Below, piece by piece: positions 1 to 7,527 of a stretch of DNA of 64,000 nucleotides (its first letter is position 1; the number at the start of each line of letters is the position of its first letter). Where the stretch lies: contig NZ_JAAKZG010000004.1 of the NCBI RefSeq assembly GCF_011045115.1, forward strand, positions 372,001 through 436,000, given 5' to 3'. Position numbers and translations under genes: made by a program. The DNA is from Mesorhizobium zhangyense. Lineage in GTDB: Bacteria > Pseudomonadota > Alphaproteobacteria > Rhizobiales > Rhizobiaceae. The notes under the pieces were generated by a model, which was not told where the DNA came from, did not search any database, and saw only the letters and a program-made list of their open reading frames with translations.

Positions 1-296
1 TGCGACACCGATATCGCGATCAGCGAAAGCGGCGCCGCGTTCGACATCAGCCCCACCAGAGCAAAGGCAGCCAGGTCTCGCCATGCGAGGCGTTTGAATG
101 AACGCCTGAAGGCCACGATCAAAAGGAGAGCGATCGCGGCAACGAAACAGCGACAGGCGATGAGCGTGAACGGCTGCAACGTCCCGACAGCAATCTTCGT
201 GAACATATAGGAGGTGCCCCAGGTCAGGCTGACGCCTGCGAGCAAGGCGTATTCGACCGGTCCCGGCATTGCCGAGCCTGCTTTACCGCTGGACAT
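1..296 (-). CDS. EamA/DMT-family inner-membrane transporter, N-terminal part (runs off the window)
   Basis: The minus-strand reading frame opens with ATG at 296, preceded by GGAGG ten bases upstream, and runs off the left edge after 98 codons. The visible part has a short polar N-terminus, a first hydrophobic helix containing the LTWGTSYMFTKIA pattern typical of EamA (drug/metabolite transporter) helix 1, then a second helix and a basic loop (FRRSFKR). Full-length members have about 300 residues and ten helices, so roughly one third is present. It is divergent from the NmrA-like gene, and a palindromic operator lies between them. Substrate cannot be told from this part. Confidence 0.75.
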   Translation of the reverse strand, partial: MSSGKAGSAMPGPVEYALLAGVSLTWGTSYMFTKIAVGTLQPFTLIACRCFVAAIALLLIVAFRRSFKRLAWRDLAAFALVGLMSNAAPLSLIAISVS

Positions 297-318
297 AAGT
301 TGCGTTCCTCCACTAAAA

Positions 319-334
319 ACGAACATCTGTTAGA
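319..334. promoter_or_regulatory. Candidate operator, copy 1 of 4 (TCTAACA-N2-TGTTAGA family)
   Basis: The sequence ACGAACA-TC-TGTTAGA lies between the divergent DMT and NmrA-like genes. Its right arm is a perfect half-site; the left arm has two mismatches. Read on the minus strand it contains CTAACAGATGTTCG, the core shared by the other three copies. The 16-bp dyad with 2-bp centre fits a TetR-type dimer, but no such regulator is encoded in the window. Confidence 0.55.
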
Positions 335-382
335 ATTTTACTGCGGTCAAGCACGCACAGGCCACGCTTCGGGGAGGAAGAC

Positions 383-1282
383 ATGACGAGACGGATATTG
401 GTCACCGGTGCGACCGGCACTGTGGGTGGAGCCGTGATCGACCTGCTTGCCGGCGCATCCGGTTTAAAAGAGATCCAGCCGCTGGGGGCAGCCAGAAGCG
501 AAGACAGCGCAGAGCGCCTGCGCAAGCGCGGGCTGATGCCCGTGCATTTCGATTATGATTCACCCGACACGCTGCGTCCGGCTCTGAAGGGCGTCGATGC
601 GCTATTTCTGGCTACCGGCTATTCGGTCGACATGCTGGTTCATTCCAAGCGTCTTCTGGATGCGGCGAAAGCCGAAGGTGTGCGCCATATCGTGCATCTT
701 GGAGCACTCGCGGAAGAAGATACGCCTCACGCGCACTTCGCCTGGCACCAGATGGTCGAGCGCGTGATCGAAGCGATGGGATTTTCCTACACCCACCTGC
801 GCCCGAATTTCTTCATCGACACAGTCTGGGCAGGGTTCCGCCAACGCCCCGACCGCGTCGTGCATTTTGTCGGTGACCGGAAAGTATCGTGGATCTCGTC
901 CGACGACATGGCCGCAGTCGCCGTCGAGGCGCTCTTGCATCCCGAACGCCATGCAGGCGCGACCTACCCGCTTGCGGTCGAGGCCCTGAGCTTCGGCGAG
1001 ATCGCCGAAGTGCTTTCCGAAATTACGGAAACGCCGGTCGCCTACAGGCCTCGCCCCGCCTCCGACCTGCTGCCGATCACATTGAAGCAAGGCATGGAGC
1101 AAACTTATGCAGCCAGCCTCTCCGAGGGCGTGACGGCAATCGAGGCCGGCAGGATGCCGATCTCCGGCGCCGTCTACGATACGGTCCAGACCGTGACCGG
1201 GCGCCAGCCGATCGGCTGGCGGGCGTTCGCCGAGAAGCGGAAGGGCGAACTCACTTCGGCCGCTACAGCGTCCGCCCGATGA
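383..1282 (+). CDS. NmrA-like NAD(P)-binding protein (atypical SDR)
   Basis: This 299-residue protein starts with the dinucleotide-binding pattern ILVTGATGTVGGAV (residues 5-18), the glycine-rich loop of NmrA/atypical short-chain dehydrogenases. LRPNFFIDTVW near residue 140 and the later part match the NAD(P)H azoreductase / NmrA layout, and no classical YxxxK pair is evident. It may be a quinone or azo reductase or a redox-sensing protein. GGGGAGGAAG lies just upstream of the ATG. Its last 20 bases overlap the end of the convergent acyl-CoA dehydrogenase gene. An operator of the local set lies 50 bp upstream of the start. Confidence 0.85.
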   Translation: MTRRILVTGATGTVGGAVIDLLAGASGLKEIQPLGAARSEDSAERLRKRGLMPVHFDYDSPDTLRPALKGVDALFLATGYSVDMLVHSKRLLDAAKAEGVRHIVHLGALAEEDTPHAHFAWHQMVERVIEAMGFSYTHLRPNFFIDTVWAGFRQRPDRVVHFVGDRKVSWISSDDMAAVAVEALLHPERHAGATYPLAVEALSFGEIAEVLSEITETPVAYRPRPASDLLPITLKQGMEQTYAASLSEGVTAIEAGRMPISGAVYDTVQTVTGRQPIGWRAFAEKRKGELTSAATASAR

Positions 1283-2399
1283 GTTCCTTCATGATCTCGT
1301 TGGTACCTGCGTAAATCCGCTGCACGCGCGCGTCGGCGAAGGCGCGCGTGATCGGATATTCCCACATGAAGCCGTAGCCGCCGTGAAGTTGCAGGCAGGC
1401 GTCCAGCACCTTCCCCTGCATCTCGCTGGTCCATAGCTTGACCATGGCTGCGGTGGTCGTGTCGAGCTTGCCTTCCAGCACCAGTTCGAGACAACGATCG
1501 AGGAAGATGCGGCCGACCTGCACTTCGGTCTTCATCTCCGCAAGCTTGAAGCGCGAATTCTGGAAGTCGATGACCGCCTTACCGAAGGCCTTGCGGTTCC
1601 TCGTATAGTCTATCGTCCAGTCGAGTGCGGCCTCGCAGCAGGAAACAGCCTGGATGCCGACATGCATGCGCTCCCATGCCAGCTCGCGCATCATGTAGCC
1701 GAAGCCCTTGCCTTCCTCGCCTATCAGATTGGAAACGGGAACGCGCACCTCGTTGAAGAACAGCTCGGACGTGTCCTGCGCCTTGGTGCCCAGCTTCTTC
1801 AGCCGACGGCCACGCTGAAACCCCGGACGATCTGCCTCGACGACGATCAGGCTGATGCCCTTGGCGCCTTCCGTACGATCCGTCTTGCAGGCAACCAGGA
1901 AAATATCCGCGGTCTGGCCGTTGGTGATGAAGGTCTTTTGACCGGTAATGACATAGTCGTCGCCATCCCTGACCGCGCTGGTGCGGATGGCTTGAAGATC
2001 GGAACCACCCCCGGGTTCTGTCATCGCAATGCCGGCGATGTAGTCGCCGCTCGCCATTTTCGGCAACCAGCGCAGCTTCTGCTCGGGCGTTCCATAGTGA
2101 TCGAAATAGGGGGCGACGATGTCGGAATGCAGGGCAAACCCAAGCCCCGTGAGGTTCAGCCGCGCCTGCTCTTCCATCAGGATGATGGAGTATCGGCGGT
2201 CTGCGCCCACCCCGCCCCATTCTTCCGGGATCGCCGCACAGAGAAAACCTTGCTCGCCGGCCTTCTTCCAGGCCCAGCGCGGCACTTCGCCGTTTTCTTC
2301 CCACTCTTCGTGGTGCGGCGCCAGTTCGCGCTCCATGAAGCGGCGAACCTGCTCGCGAAACATCTCATGTTCGGACGAGAACAATGTCCGTTCAATCAT
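1263..2399 (-). CDS. Acyl-CoA dehydrogenase (LCAD/isovaleryl-CoA dehydrogenase-like)
   Basis: A 378-residue FAD flavoenzyme expected to introduce an alpha,beta double bond into an acyl-CoA and pass electrons to ETF. Visible signatures are AMTEPGGGSD (125-134), ITGQKTFITNG (151-161) and the C-terminal IYAGTNEIMKEL. The usual C-terminal catalytic Glu of medium-chain enzymes is Ala in the YAGT motif; the base is probably Glu243 in AWERM, as in long-chain and isovaleryl-CoA dehydrogenases. The start at MIERT was chosen because GGGAGGAG precedes it; the longer upstream frame lacks a ribosome site and runs through the operator. It diverges from the NIPSNAP gene. The substrate is unknown. Confidence 0.92.
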   Translation of the reverse strand: MIERTLFSSEHEMFREQVRRFMERELAPHHEEWEENGEVPRWAWKKAGEQGFLCAAIPEEWGGVGADRRYSIILMEEQARLNLTGLGFALHSDIVAPYFDHYGTPEQKLRWLPKMASGDYIAGIAMTEPGGGSDLQAIRTSAVRDGDDYVITGQKTFITNGQTADIFLVACKTDRTEGAKGISLIVVEADRPGFQRGRRLKKLGTKAQDTSELFFNEVRVPVSNLIGEEGKGFGYMMRELAWERMHVGIQAVSCCEAALDWTIDYTRNRKAFGKAVIDFQNSRFKLAEMKTEVQVGRIFLDRCLELVLEGKLDTTTAAMVKLWTSEMQGKVLDACLQLHGGYGFMWEYPITRAFADARVQRIYAGTNEIMKELIGRTL

Positions 2400-2469
2400 A
2401 CTCTTTCTCCTCCCGGCCTGCGCCTGAGCGCCGAACATATAACAGGAAATGCCAAAAGCCAGATCATTT

Positions 2470-2485
2470 TCTAACATATGTTTGA
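2470..2485. promoter_or_regulatory. Candidate operator, copy 2 of 4
   Basis: TCTAACA-TA-TGTTTGA, one mismatch from a perfect dyad, sits between the divergent acyl-CoA dehydrogenase and NIPSNAP genes, 70 and 55 bp from their starts. The flanking GAAAATA on the right is also present at copy 3, so the conserved stretch is longer than the dyad itself. Confidence 0.6.
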
Positions 2486-2539
2486 AAATAAAATGCCATT
2501 GGTTTAAGCATGGATCGACACGAACAGGGAGGTTCAACC

Positions 2540-2851
2540 GTGATCATCGAGAAGCGCACCTATACGTTTCATCCGGGCAAGGTTCAGGAGTTCCTGGCCT
2601 TGTACGAGGCCGAAGGGCTGGCGCTGCACACGAAATATCTGCCGATGATCGGATACTTCGTCTCCGACATCGGCACGCTCAACCAGGTCGTTACCATGTG
2701 GGGCTACAAGAGCATGGCCGAGCGCGACGAACTTCGGGCACAGCTTTACGCTGACCCCGCCTGGATCGCCTTCGGGCCGAAGACGACGCCCTTCATCCAG
2801 AAAATGGAGACGATGATCCTGAAGCCGACGAGCTTCTCGCCGATCCGCTGA
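2540..2851 (+). CDS. NIPSNAP-family protein
   Basis: A 103-residue protein starting MIIEKRTYTFHPGKVQEFL and containing YLPMIGYFVSDIGTLNQVVTMW, the standard NIPSNAP pattern of a ferredoxin-like dimeric alpha/beta barrel. In bacteria these small proteins often sit in catabolic operons, where their chemical role is not established. The GTG at 2540 is preferred over an in-frame ATG at 2510 because AGGGAGG lies seven bases before it. It is convergent with the CoA-transferase gene, only 17 bp away. Confidence 0.85.
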   Translation: MIIEKRTYTFHPGKVQEFLALYEAEGLALHTKYLPMIGYFVSDIGTLNQVVTMWGYKSMAERDELRAQLYADPAWIAFGPKTTPFIQKMETMILKPTSFSPIR

Positions 2852-2868
2852 AGGATCGTACGAGGCTG

Positions 2869-4092
2869 TCAGGCCACCACCTTTCGCGCTCTGAGATCGG
2901 CGATCTCGGCACTGCCCAACCCCAGTCCGGACAGCATTGCGTCCGTGTCCTCACCAGTCAGCGGGGCGCGACGCGCAACCCCGCCCGGCGTCGCGGTCAT
3001 GCGGATCGGGGTGGAGGCGATGGTTACCGGCGTGGCCGAGCCGGGATGCTCGACTTCCGCCAGCATCCCGCGTGCCAGGACGTGCGGATCGGCATAGATG
3101 TCGGCTGCAGTGTTGACCGGACCAAACGGCACCTTTCCGTCGAGCGCTGTCGAAATTTCGGCTTTGGTGTGGTTGCGCGTCCACTCTTCGACAATGGCGA
3201 CGGTCTCGGTGGAATGGGCCAGGCGGTCATTGTTGGTCAGGAAACGCGGGTCTGTTGCGAGTTCGGGCCGGCCGATAATGGCGACCAGTTCGCGCCAGAA
3301 CGAATCTCTCGGACAGCCCACCGTCACCTGCCCATCCTTTGCAGGAAAGGTCCCGAACGGGCACAAAATGGGATGCTGATTGCCTTCGGGAACCGGCGAT
3401 TTTCCGGTGTAGGAGTATTGATAGACAATGCGCTCGCACATGGCGAGTACGCCATCATACATCGCGACATCGACGAACTGCCCCTGCCCGCTCTGGCGCG
3501 CATGGTGGACCGCCGCCATGATGCCAAAGGCCGCAAGGGTCGCCGGGAAGATATCGCCGACGCCGGGACCGATCTTCATCGGCGTCGCCGAGTCCGGACC
3601 CGTTATGCCCATTGCGCCGCCCATCGCCTGCGCAACGACGTCAAAGGCCGGACGGTCCGTATAGGGGCTGGCGCCGGTGCGCGGATCGCCGAAGCCGCGG
3701 ATCGCGGCATAGACGAGCCGAGGATTTTCCGCGGCGAGGCTCTCGTAGCCGATACCCAGCCGATCCATGACGCCGGCGCGAAAATTCTCCACGACAATGT
3801 CCGCGTCGGCTGCCAGCCGGCGAAACAACGCCTTGCCTTCTTCAGACTTCAGGTCGAGTGCGACGCTCTTTTTGTTGCGGTTCGTGCTCTGGAAGTAAGC
3901 GCCGAAATGGTGCGCTTCATCGTCTGCGCGAAACGGACCGAACTGGCGCGTCGGATCGCCATCGATCGGCTCGATCTTGATCACATCGGCGCCCTGGTCC
4001 GCCAGCAGCATGGTGCAGTAGGGCCCAGCCAGCATCTGCGTCAGGTCGACGACTTTCAAACCCGCCAGCGCGCCCTTGACGAACCCGGCCAT
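2869..4092 (-). CDS. CaiB/BaiF family (class III) CoA-transferase
   Basis: A 407-residue protein that should transfer CoA between acyl donors and a carboxylic acid. The N-terminus GLKVVDLTQMLAGPYCTMLLADQGADVIKIE (11-41) is the family hallmark, NRNKKSVALDLK follows at 71-82, and the expected catalytic Asp is Asp151 in RPAFDVVAQAMGG. The start at 4092 was chosen because GAGG precedes it and it lies one base after the stop of the upstream DUF4286-like gene, indicating translational coupling. With the acyl-CoA dehydrogenase nearby it suggests activation of a carboxylate to its CoA ester followed by oxidation. Confidence 0.92.
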   Translation of the reverse strand: MAGFVKGALAGLKVVDLTQMLAGPYCTMLLADQGADVIKIEPIDGDPTRQFGPFRADDEAHHFGAYFQSTNRNKKSVALDLKSEEGKALFRRLAADADIVVENFRAGVMDRLGIGYESLAAENPRLVYAAIRGFGDPRTGASPYTDRPAFDVVAQAMGGAMGITGPDSATPMKIGPGVGDIFPATLAAFGIMAAVHHARQSGQGQFVDVAMYDGVLAMCERIVYQYSYTGKSPVPEGNQHPILCPFGTFPAKDGQVTVGCPRDSFWRELVAIIGRPELATDPRFLTNNDRLAHSTETVAIVEEWTRNHTKAEISTALDGKVPFGPVNTAADIYADPHVLARGMLAEVEHPGSATPVTIASTPIRMTATPGGVARRAPLTGEDTDAMLSGLGLGSAEIADLRARKVVA

Positions 4093-4093
4093 G

Positions 4094-4450
4094 TCAAAGC
4101 ACCTCGACCGCCGAAGAACCCTCAACCCGCTCTGTGACCGGCTCGTAGATCCACACCATCCGTTCCGGCGAAAGCGCAGGTGAGAGCGGCATCGCCTCCG
4201 TGCCACTCGCCTGCTTGAGCGCGGCCAGCGTCTTCGACAGATCGTCTATCTCGATCTCATAGACGGCCATGTATTTCCACTCGAACGGACCCGGCCGATG
4301 CTGGACATCTGAAAGTGCAAAACGCTGAGCCGCATTCACTCCCGGCAGCTTCAGAACGTCGCCGAGATGAACATTGGTGTACCAATCATTGAATTCATCT
4401 TCCCGTCCCGGAAGCGGGTTGGTGAGCGCGATCAGATTGTATTTCGGCAT
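4094..4450 (-). CDS. DUF4286-like small alpha/beta-barrel protein
   Basis: This 118-residue protein begins MPKYNLIALTNPLPGREDEFNDWYTNVHL. The pattern 'PxPGREDEFNxWYxxxHL' is typical of DUF4286-like dimeric alpha/beta-barrel proteins related in fold to NIPSNAP and EthD. The start has GGGAGGAATGCC directly before it. It is the first gene of a two-gene operon with the CoA-transferase, and an operator lies 40 bp upstream. The function is unknown; families with this fold sometimes act as small isomerases or monooxygenases, but no catalytic residue can be assigned here. Confidence 0.75.
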   Translation of the reverse strand: MPKYNLIALTNPLPGREDEFNDWYTNVHLGDVLKLPGVNAAQRFALSDVQHRPGPFEWKYMAVYEIEIDDLSKTLAALKQASGTEAMPLSPALSPERMVWIYEPVTERVEGSSAVEVL

Positions 4451-4489
4451 GGCATTCCTCCCGGCAGATCGTTTTCGATCTCGACAAAA

Positions 4490-4505
4490 TCTAACGAATG
4501 TTCGA
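4490..4505. promoter_or_regulatory. Candidate operator, copy 3 of 4
   Basis: TCTAACG-AA-TGTTCGA lies 40 bp upstream of the DUF4286-like/CoA-transferase operon. It departs from the perfect dyad at two positions, and is followed by AAAATA as at copy 2. Confidence 0.55.
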
Positions 4506-4543
4506 AAATAAGACAAGCACAAGTTTTATGCCGCGTCGCCGGT

Positions 4544-4688
4544 TAGGAGTGTTGAGATTCAGATCAGGACGAGTCGAAAATGGTGGTTTTCGAGAACCGG
4601 AGCGGAGTGGACATTTGGTCCATGAGCACCGGAAGCGCAGAAAAGTGTCATTTGCAGGCCGTCATGATTTGAATATCAACACTCCCTA
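4544..4688. repeat. MITE-like palindromic intergenic element
   Basis: About 145 bp bounded by near-perfect terminal inverted repeats: left TTAGGAGTGTTGAGATTCA, right (reverse complement) TAGGGAGTGTTGATATTCA. The interior is also self-complementary, with an AAATGGTGGTTTTC arm opposing GAAAAGTGTCATTT and a core stem TGGAC-ATTTG-GTCCA, so the element could fold into one long hairpin. It has no coding capacity. I recall similar dispersed palindromic elements in Rhizobiales genomes, but cannot verify that here. The right end overlaps the TAG stop codon of the neighbouring SDR gene. Confidence 0.6.
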
Positions 4689-5405
4689 GCGCGCAGTGTA
4701 GCCCCCATCGACAAGCATGTCGGCACCGGTCATGAAGCTCGACCGCTTCGAGCAAAGAAACCAGATCGCGTCAGCTATATCGGCGGGCTTTCCCATTCGC
4801 CCTATCGGGTGGAGAGGAAGCAGATAGTCCTGGGCCGCCTCTTCCGAACCAAACAATTCGAGCAGCCGGTCAGTGGCAATCCCTCCCGGTGAGACCGAGT
4901 TCACCCTTATACCCTGTTCTGCAACATCGAGCGCCAAGCTTCGCGTAAAGGCGAGCATCGCGCCCTTTGTCGTCGAATAAGCGACACGGCCCGGCGACCC
5001 GACATGCGCGAAGGTCGACGAAAGATTGACGATCCTGCCCCCGTATCCCATCAAAGGCAGCACGGAACGCGTGACGCAGAATGCCCCGGTGAGGTTCACG
5101 GACAAGGTTCTGTTCCACTCATCCAGGCCGAGTTCAGTGATGGGCGCAGCGCGCGTCACGGCAGCGGCATTATTGATCAGAACGTCGACTTTCCCGCCAA
5201 ACGTTCCGACAACATCCTCGACCGCCTGAAGGTCGGTAATATCGCAATCGTGCCGCAAGAGACCGGCCTTTCGAATTACATCGGAATGCGAAATATCCAA
5301 AGAATGAACGATCGCGCCCTCGGCCAGGAACATTTTCACGACTTCCAGGCCGATGCCGCGGCCGCCACCTGTGACTAAGCAAACCTGTTCAGAAAACTCG
5401 CCCAC
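4686..5405 (-). CDS. Short-chain dehydrogenase/reductase (SDR, classical)
   Basis: A 239-residue Rossmann oxidoreductase with the cofactor loop TGGGRGIG near the N-terminus, NNAA, Ser in NLSSTF, and the catalytic pair YSTTK. The end LVDGGYTAR is the normal family C-terminus. The GTG start at 5405 has GGAGGGG six bases upstream, whereas the in-frame ATG at 5450 has none. The stop codon coincides with the end of the palindromic repeat element. The fourth operator copy lies 50 bp upstream. It probably oxidises a hydroxy intermediate in the pathway shared with the acyl-CoA genes. Confidence 0.9.
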   Translation of the reverse strand: MGEFSEQVCLVTGGGRGIGLEVVKMFLAEGAIVHSLDISHSDVIRKAGLLRHDCDITDLQAVEDVVGTFGGKVDVLINNAAAVTRAAPITELGLDEWNRTLSVNLTGAFCVTRSVLPLMGYGGRIVNLSSTFAHVGSPGRVAYSTTKGAMLAFTRSLALDVAEQGIRVNSVSPGGIATDRLLELFGSEEAAQDYLLPLHPIGRMGKPADIADAIWFLCSKRSSFMTGADMLVDGGYTAR

Positions 5406-5455
5406 AACGGCCCCTCCACGATACGGACACTGCGGCTCATCATAAGCCATATTAT

Positions 5456-5471
5456 TCTAACAAATGTTAGA
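5456..5471. promoter_or_regulatory. Candidate operator, copy 4 of 4 (perfect dyad)
   Basis: TCTAACA-AA-TGTTAGA is a perfect inverted repeat of two 7-bp arms around a 2-bp centre, upstream of the SDR gene. It is the best copy of the set and defines the consensus. Confidence 0.65.
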
Positions 5472-5577
5472 TAAATTTCCTGGCACAGGTTTCGGTTTGA
5501 TCGAGCCGGCAGAGATTCATGCCCGATTTTGCGAAGACGCCCGTCTGGGCGAAGGCCACCCATTATCGCGCAACGGC

Positions 5578-6426
5578 TTAACGCAGGCCTCTCACCTTGA
5601 TCAGAATATCTTCTGAAAGAGCCGAGACGAGGGCCCGATCGGCACCCTTGCTCGGAATGAGGACGAACTCCACATCTTCCAGCTGTGGCAGATGCTCAAA
5701 AGATATCTCCTTCAGGCCCAAGGGAGACATGCTCTGCGGCTGCACCAGAACCCCCATGCCGGCGCGGGCTGCGGCCGTCAGCCCGCTGAGGCTTCCGCAT
5801 GTGCACACGATACGCCATGGCATGCGGTGCCGCTCCAGCACCTCCAGCGAGATGCTCCGCGTGACGCTCGGTGCGGGGAAGGCGATCAGCGGCAAGGTCG
5901 CAAGCGACAGGACACGGCCCGGGTCGCGGGCAAGCCAGACAAGCGGCTCCCGATAGACGAGCCGGCCGCGGGTGTCGCCGAGCCGGCGCTTTGCCAGCAC
6001 AAGGTCGAGTTCGCCATTGTCCTGCATCTGGTAGAGCGCACCGCTGAGCGCGACGGTGAGTTCAAGATCAACGGAAGAGTGAGACTGGACGAAGTCCTCC
6101 AGCACCGCCGGCAGGCGGCTAGTCACGAAGTCTTCCGACACGCCGAGCCTCAAGGTGCCGCGCAGCTTCTGCGCCGTAAAGAGCGCCTGCACCTGCCCCT
6201 CTATCGACAGCATGGTCCTGGCGTGACCGAGCAGGGCTTCGCCGTCGGGCGTCAGCACCACCTTGTGCGTATCCCGCGCCAGCAGTTGCCTGCCGATCGC
6301 CGTCTCCAGCTTGCGGATGTGCTGGCTGACGGTGGATTGCCCGAGCCCCAGCCTCTCTGCCGCGAAGGTGAAGCTTCCCATCTGCTGGACGGTGACGAAG
6401 CTGCGAAGTTGGGCAAGGTCGAGCAT
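5578..6426 (-). CDS. LysR-family transcriptional regulator
   Basis: A 282-residue regulator. The N-terminal winged helix-turn-helix reads LAQLRSFVTVQQMGSFTFAAERLGLGQSTVSQHIRKLE (residues 4-41), and the effector-binding domain begins around residue 90 (GTLRLGVSEDF). It is transcribed away from a BASS-family transporter with 89 bp between the two starts, the usual arrangement for a LysR protein that controls its neighbour and itself. Two near-identical boxes lie in that gap. The inducer is probably the transported compound, which is unknown. Confidence 0.92.
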   Translation of the reverse strand: MLDLAQLRSFVTVQQMGSFTFAAERLGLGQSTVSQHIRKLETAIGRQLLARDTHKVVLTPDGEALLGHARTMLSIEGQVQALFTAQKLRGTLRLGVSEDFVTSRLPAVLEDFVQSHSSVDLELTVALSGALYQMQDNGELDLVLAKRRLGDTRGRLVYREPLVWLARDPGRVLSLATLPLIAFPAPSVTRSISLEVLERHRMPWRIVCTCGSLSGLTAAARAGMGVLVQPQSMSPLGLKEISFEHLPQLEDVEFVLIPSKGADRALVSALSEDILIKVRGLR

Positions 6427-6429
6427 GGA

Positions 6430-6477
6430 TATCCCAATTTGCGATAACTGTTATTCCTTGTATCCCATTTTGCGATA
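6430..6477. promoter_or_regulatory. Two LysR-type binding boxes
   Basis: TATCCCAATTTGCGATA (6430-6446) and TATCCCATTTTGCGATA (6461-6477) are direct copies with one mismatch, 31 bp apart (about three helical turns). Each is a TATC-N9-GATA dyad that contains the T-N11-A pattern of LysR sites. The first box ends three bases before the LysR start codon. Confidence 0.65.
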
Positions 6478-6515
6478 GGCGAAAAGACGCCCATCGCAGC
6501 CTTTGAGGACATGTC

Positions 6516-7520
6516 ATGCGCCGCTTTCTGCCGGATACTTTTCTGATCCTGCTCCTGTGCACCGTCGGGCTCGCCTCGGTTGCACCGGCAAGCGGCCAGT
6601 TCGCAGCATGGTTTTCGATCGCGACCAACCTGGCCATAGCGCTTCTTTTCTTCCTTCATGGCGCCAGGCTCTCGCGGGATGTGGTTGTTGCCGGCCTGCT
6701 GCATTGGCGCCTGCATCTCGTCATTCTCCTGACGACCTTCGGCCTGTTTCCTTTGCTGGGCCTGGCGCTCGGCTATCTGCCCTCCTCGATCCTGCCGCAG
6801 CCGCTTTACTTTGGCATTCTGTTTCTCTGCGTTCTGCCATCGACGGTGCAATCCTCGATCGCATTTACTTCGATGGCCGGCGGCAATGTCCCGGCAGCTA
6901 TCTGCTCTGCATCGGCTTCCAACATCTTCGGCATGTTCCTGACACCGCTACTTGTCGGCCTGCTCTTCTCCTTCGGCGGACATGGCGGGTTCTCATGGGA
7001 TGCGGTGAGCCAGATCCTGGTGCAACTGCTCCTGCCCTTTGTGCTCGGTCAGATTCTGGAACCGAAGATCGGCAACTGGATACGCTCAAAAAAGAAGCTG
7101 CTGATGCCAGTGGATCGTGGCTCTATCCTGATGGTCGTCTATCTCGCCTTCAGCACGGCAGTGGTCGAGGGGCTGTGGCACATGTTCTCGCTGCGAGACA
7201 TCGCCGTGGTCGTTGTCGCCGACATGGTGCTGCTCGGCCTAGTGCTTCTGTGCACGACCTATGGCAGCAGGCTCCTCGGCTTCAACAAGGCGGACCAGAT
7301 CACGATCACCTTCTGTGGCTCGAAAAAGAGCCTGGCCAGTGGCGTGCCGATGGCGAATGTCATCTTTGCCGGCCAGGGCGTAGGCGCGATCGTTCTGCCG
7401 CTGATGCTCTTCCATCAGATACAGCTCATGGCCTGCGCCATGATCGCCCAGAAATACGCCAAGGCCGCGCACCGATCCGCCCTGCTGCCGCAAGCCGAGC
7501 CGGCGACCGCAACGGTTTAG
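6516..7520 (+). CDS. BASS-family (bile acid:sodium symporter-like) transporter
   Basis: A 334-residue membrane protein with about ten hydrophobic segments and no long soluble domain. Segments such as FFLHGARLSRDVVVAGLLHWRLHL, LPSTVQSSIAFTSMAGGN and FCGSKKSLASGVPMA match bacterial YfeH/BASS proteins (SBF-like domain, Pfam SBF_like), which are thought to move organic anions with sodium. GAGG lies seven bases before the ATG. It is divergent from, and probably controlled by, the LysR gene. Its 3' end is seven bases from the end of convergent gpmI. Confidence 0.88.
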   Translation: MRRFLPDTFLILLLCTVGLASVAPASGQFAAWFSIATNLAIALLFFLHGARLSRDVVVAGLLHWRLHLVILLTTFGLFPLLGLALGYLPSSILPQPLYFGILFLCVLPSTVQSSIAFTSMAGGNVPAAICSASASNIFGMFLTPLLVGLLFSFGGHGGFSWDAVSQILVQLLLPFVLGQILEPKIGNWIRSKKKLLMPVDRGSILMVVYLAFSTAVVEGLWHMFSLRDIAVVVVADMVLLGLVLLCTTYGSRLLGFNKADQITITFCGSKKSLASGVPMANVIFAGQGVGAIVLPLMLFHQIQLMACAMIAQKYAKAAHRSALLPQAEPATATV

Positions 7521-7527
7521 AGACCGA

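Noticed and set aside
602-1102. Long frame antisense to the NmrA-like gene (166 residues)
   Set aside because: No ribosome site or family motif; it is the GC-rich shadow of the real gene.
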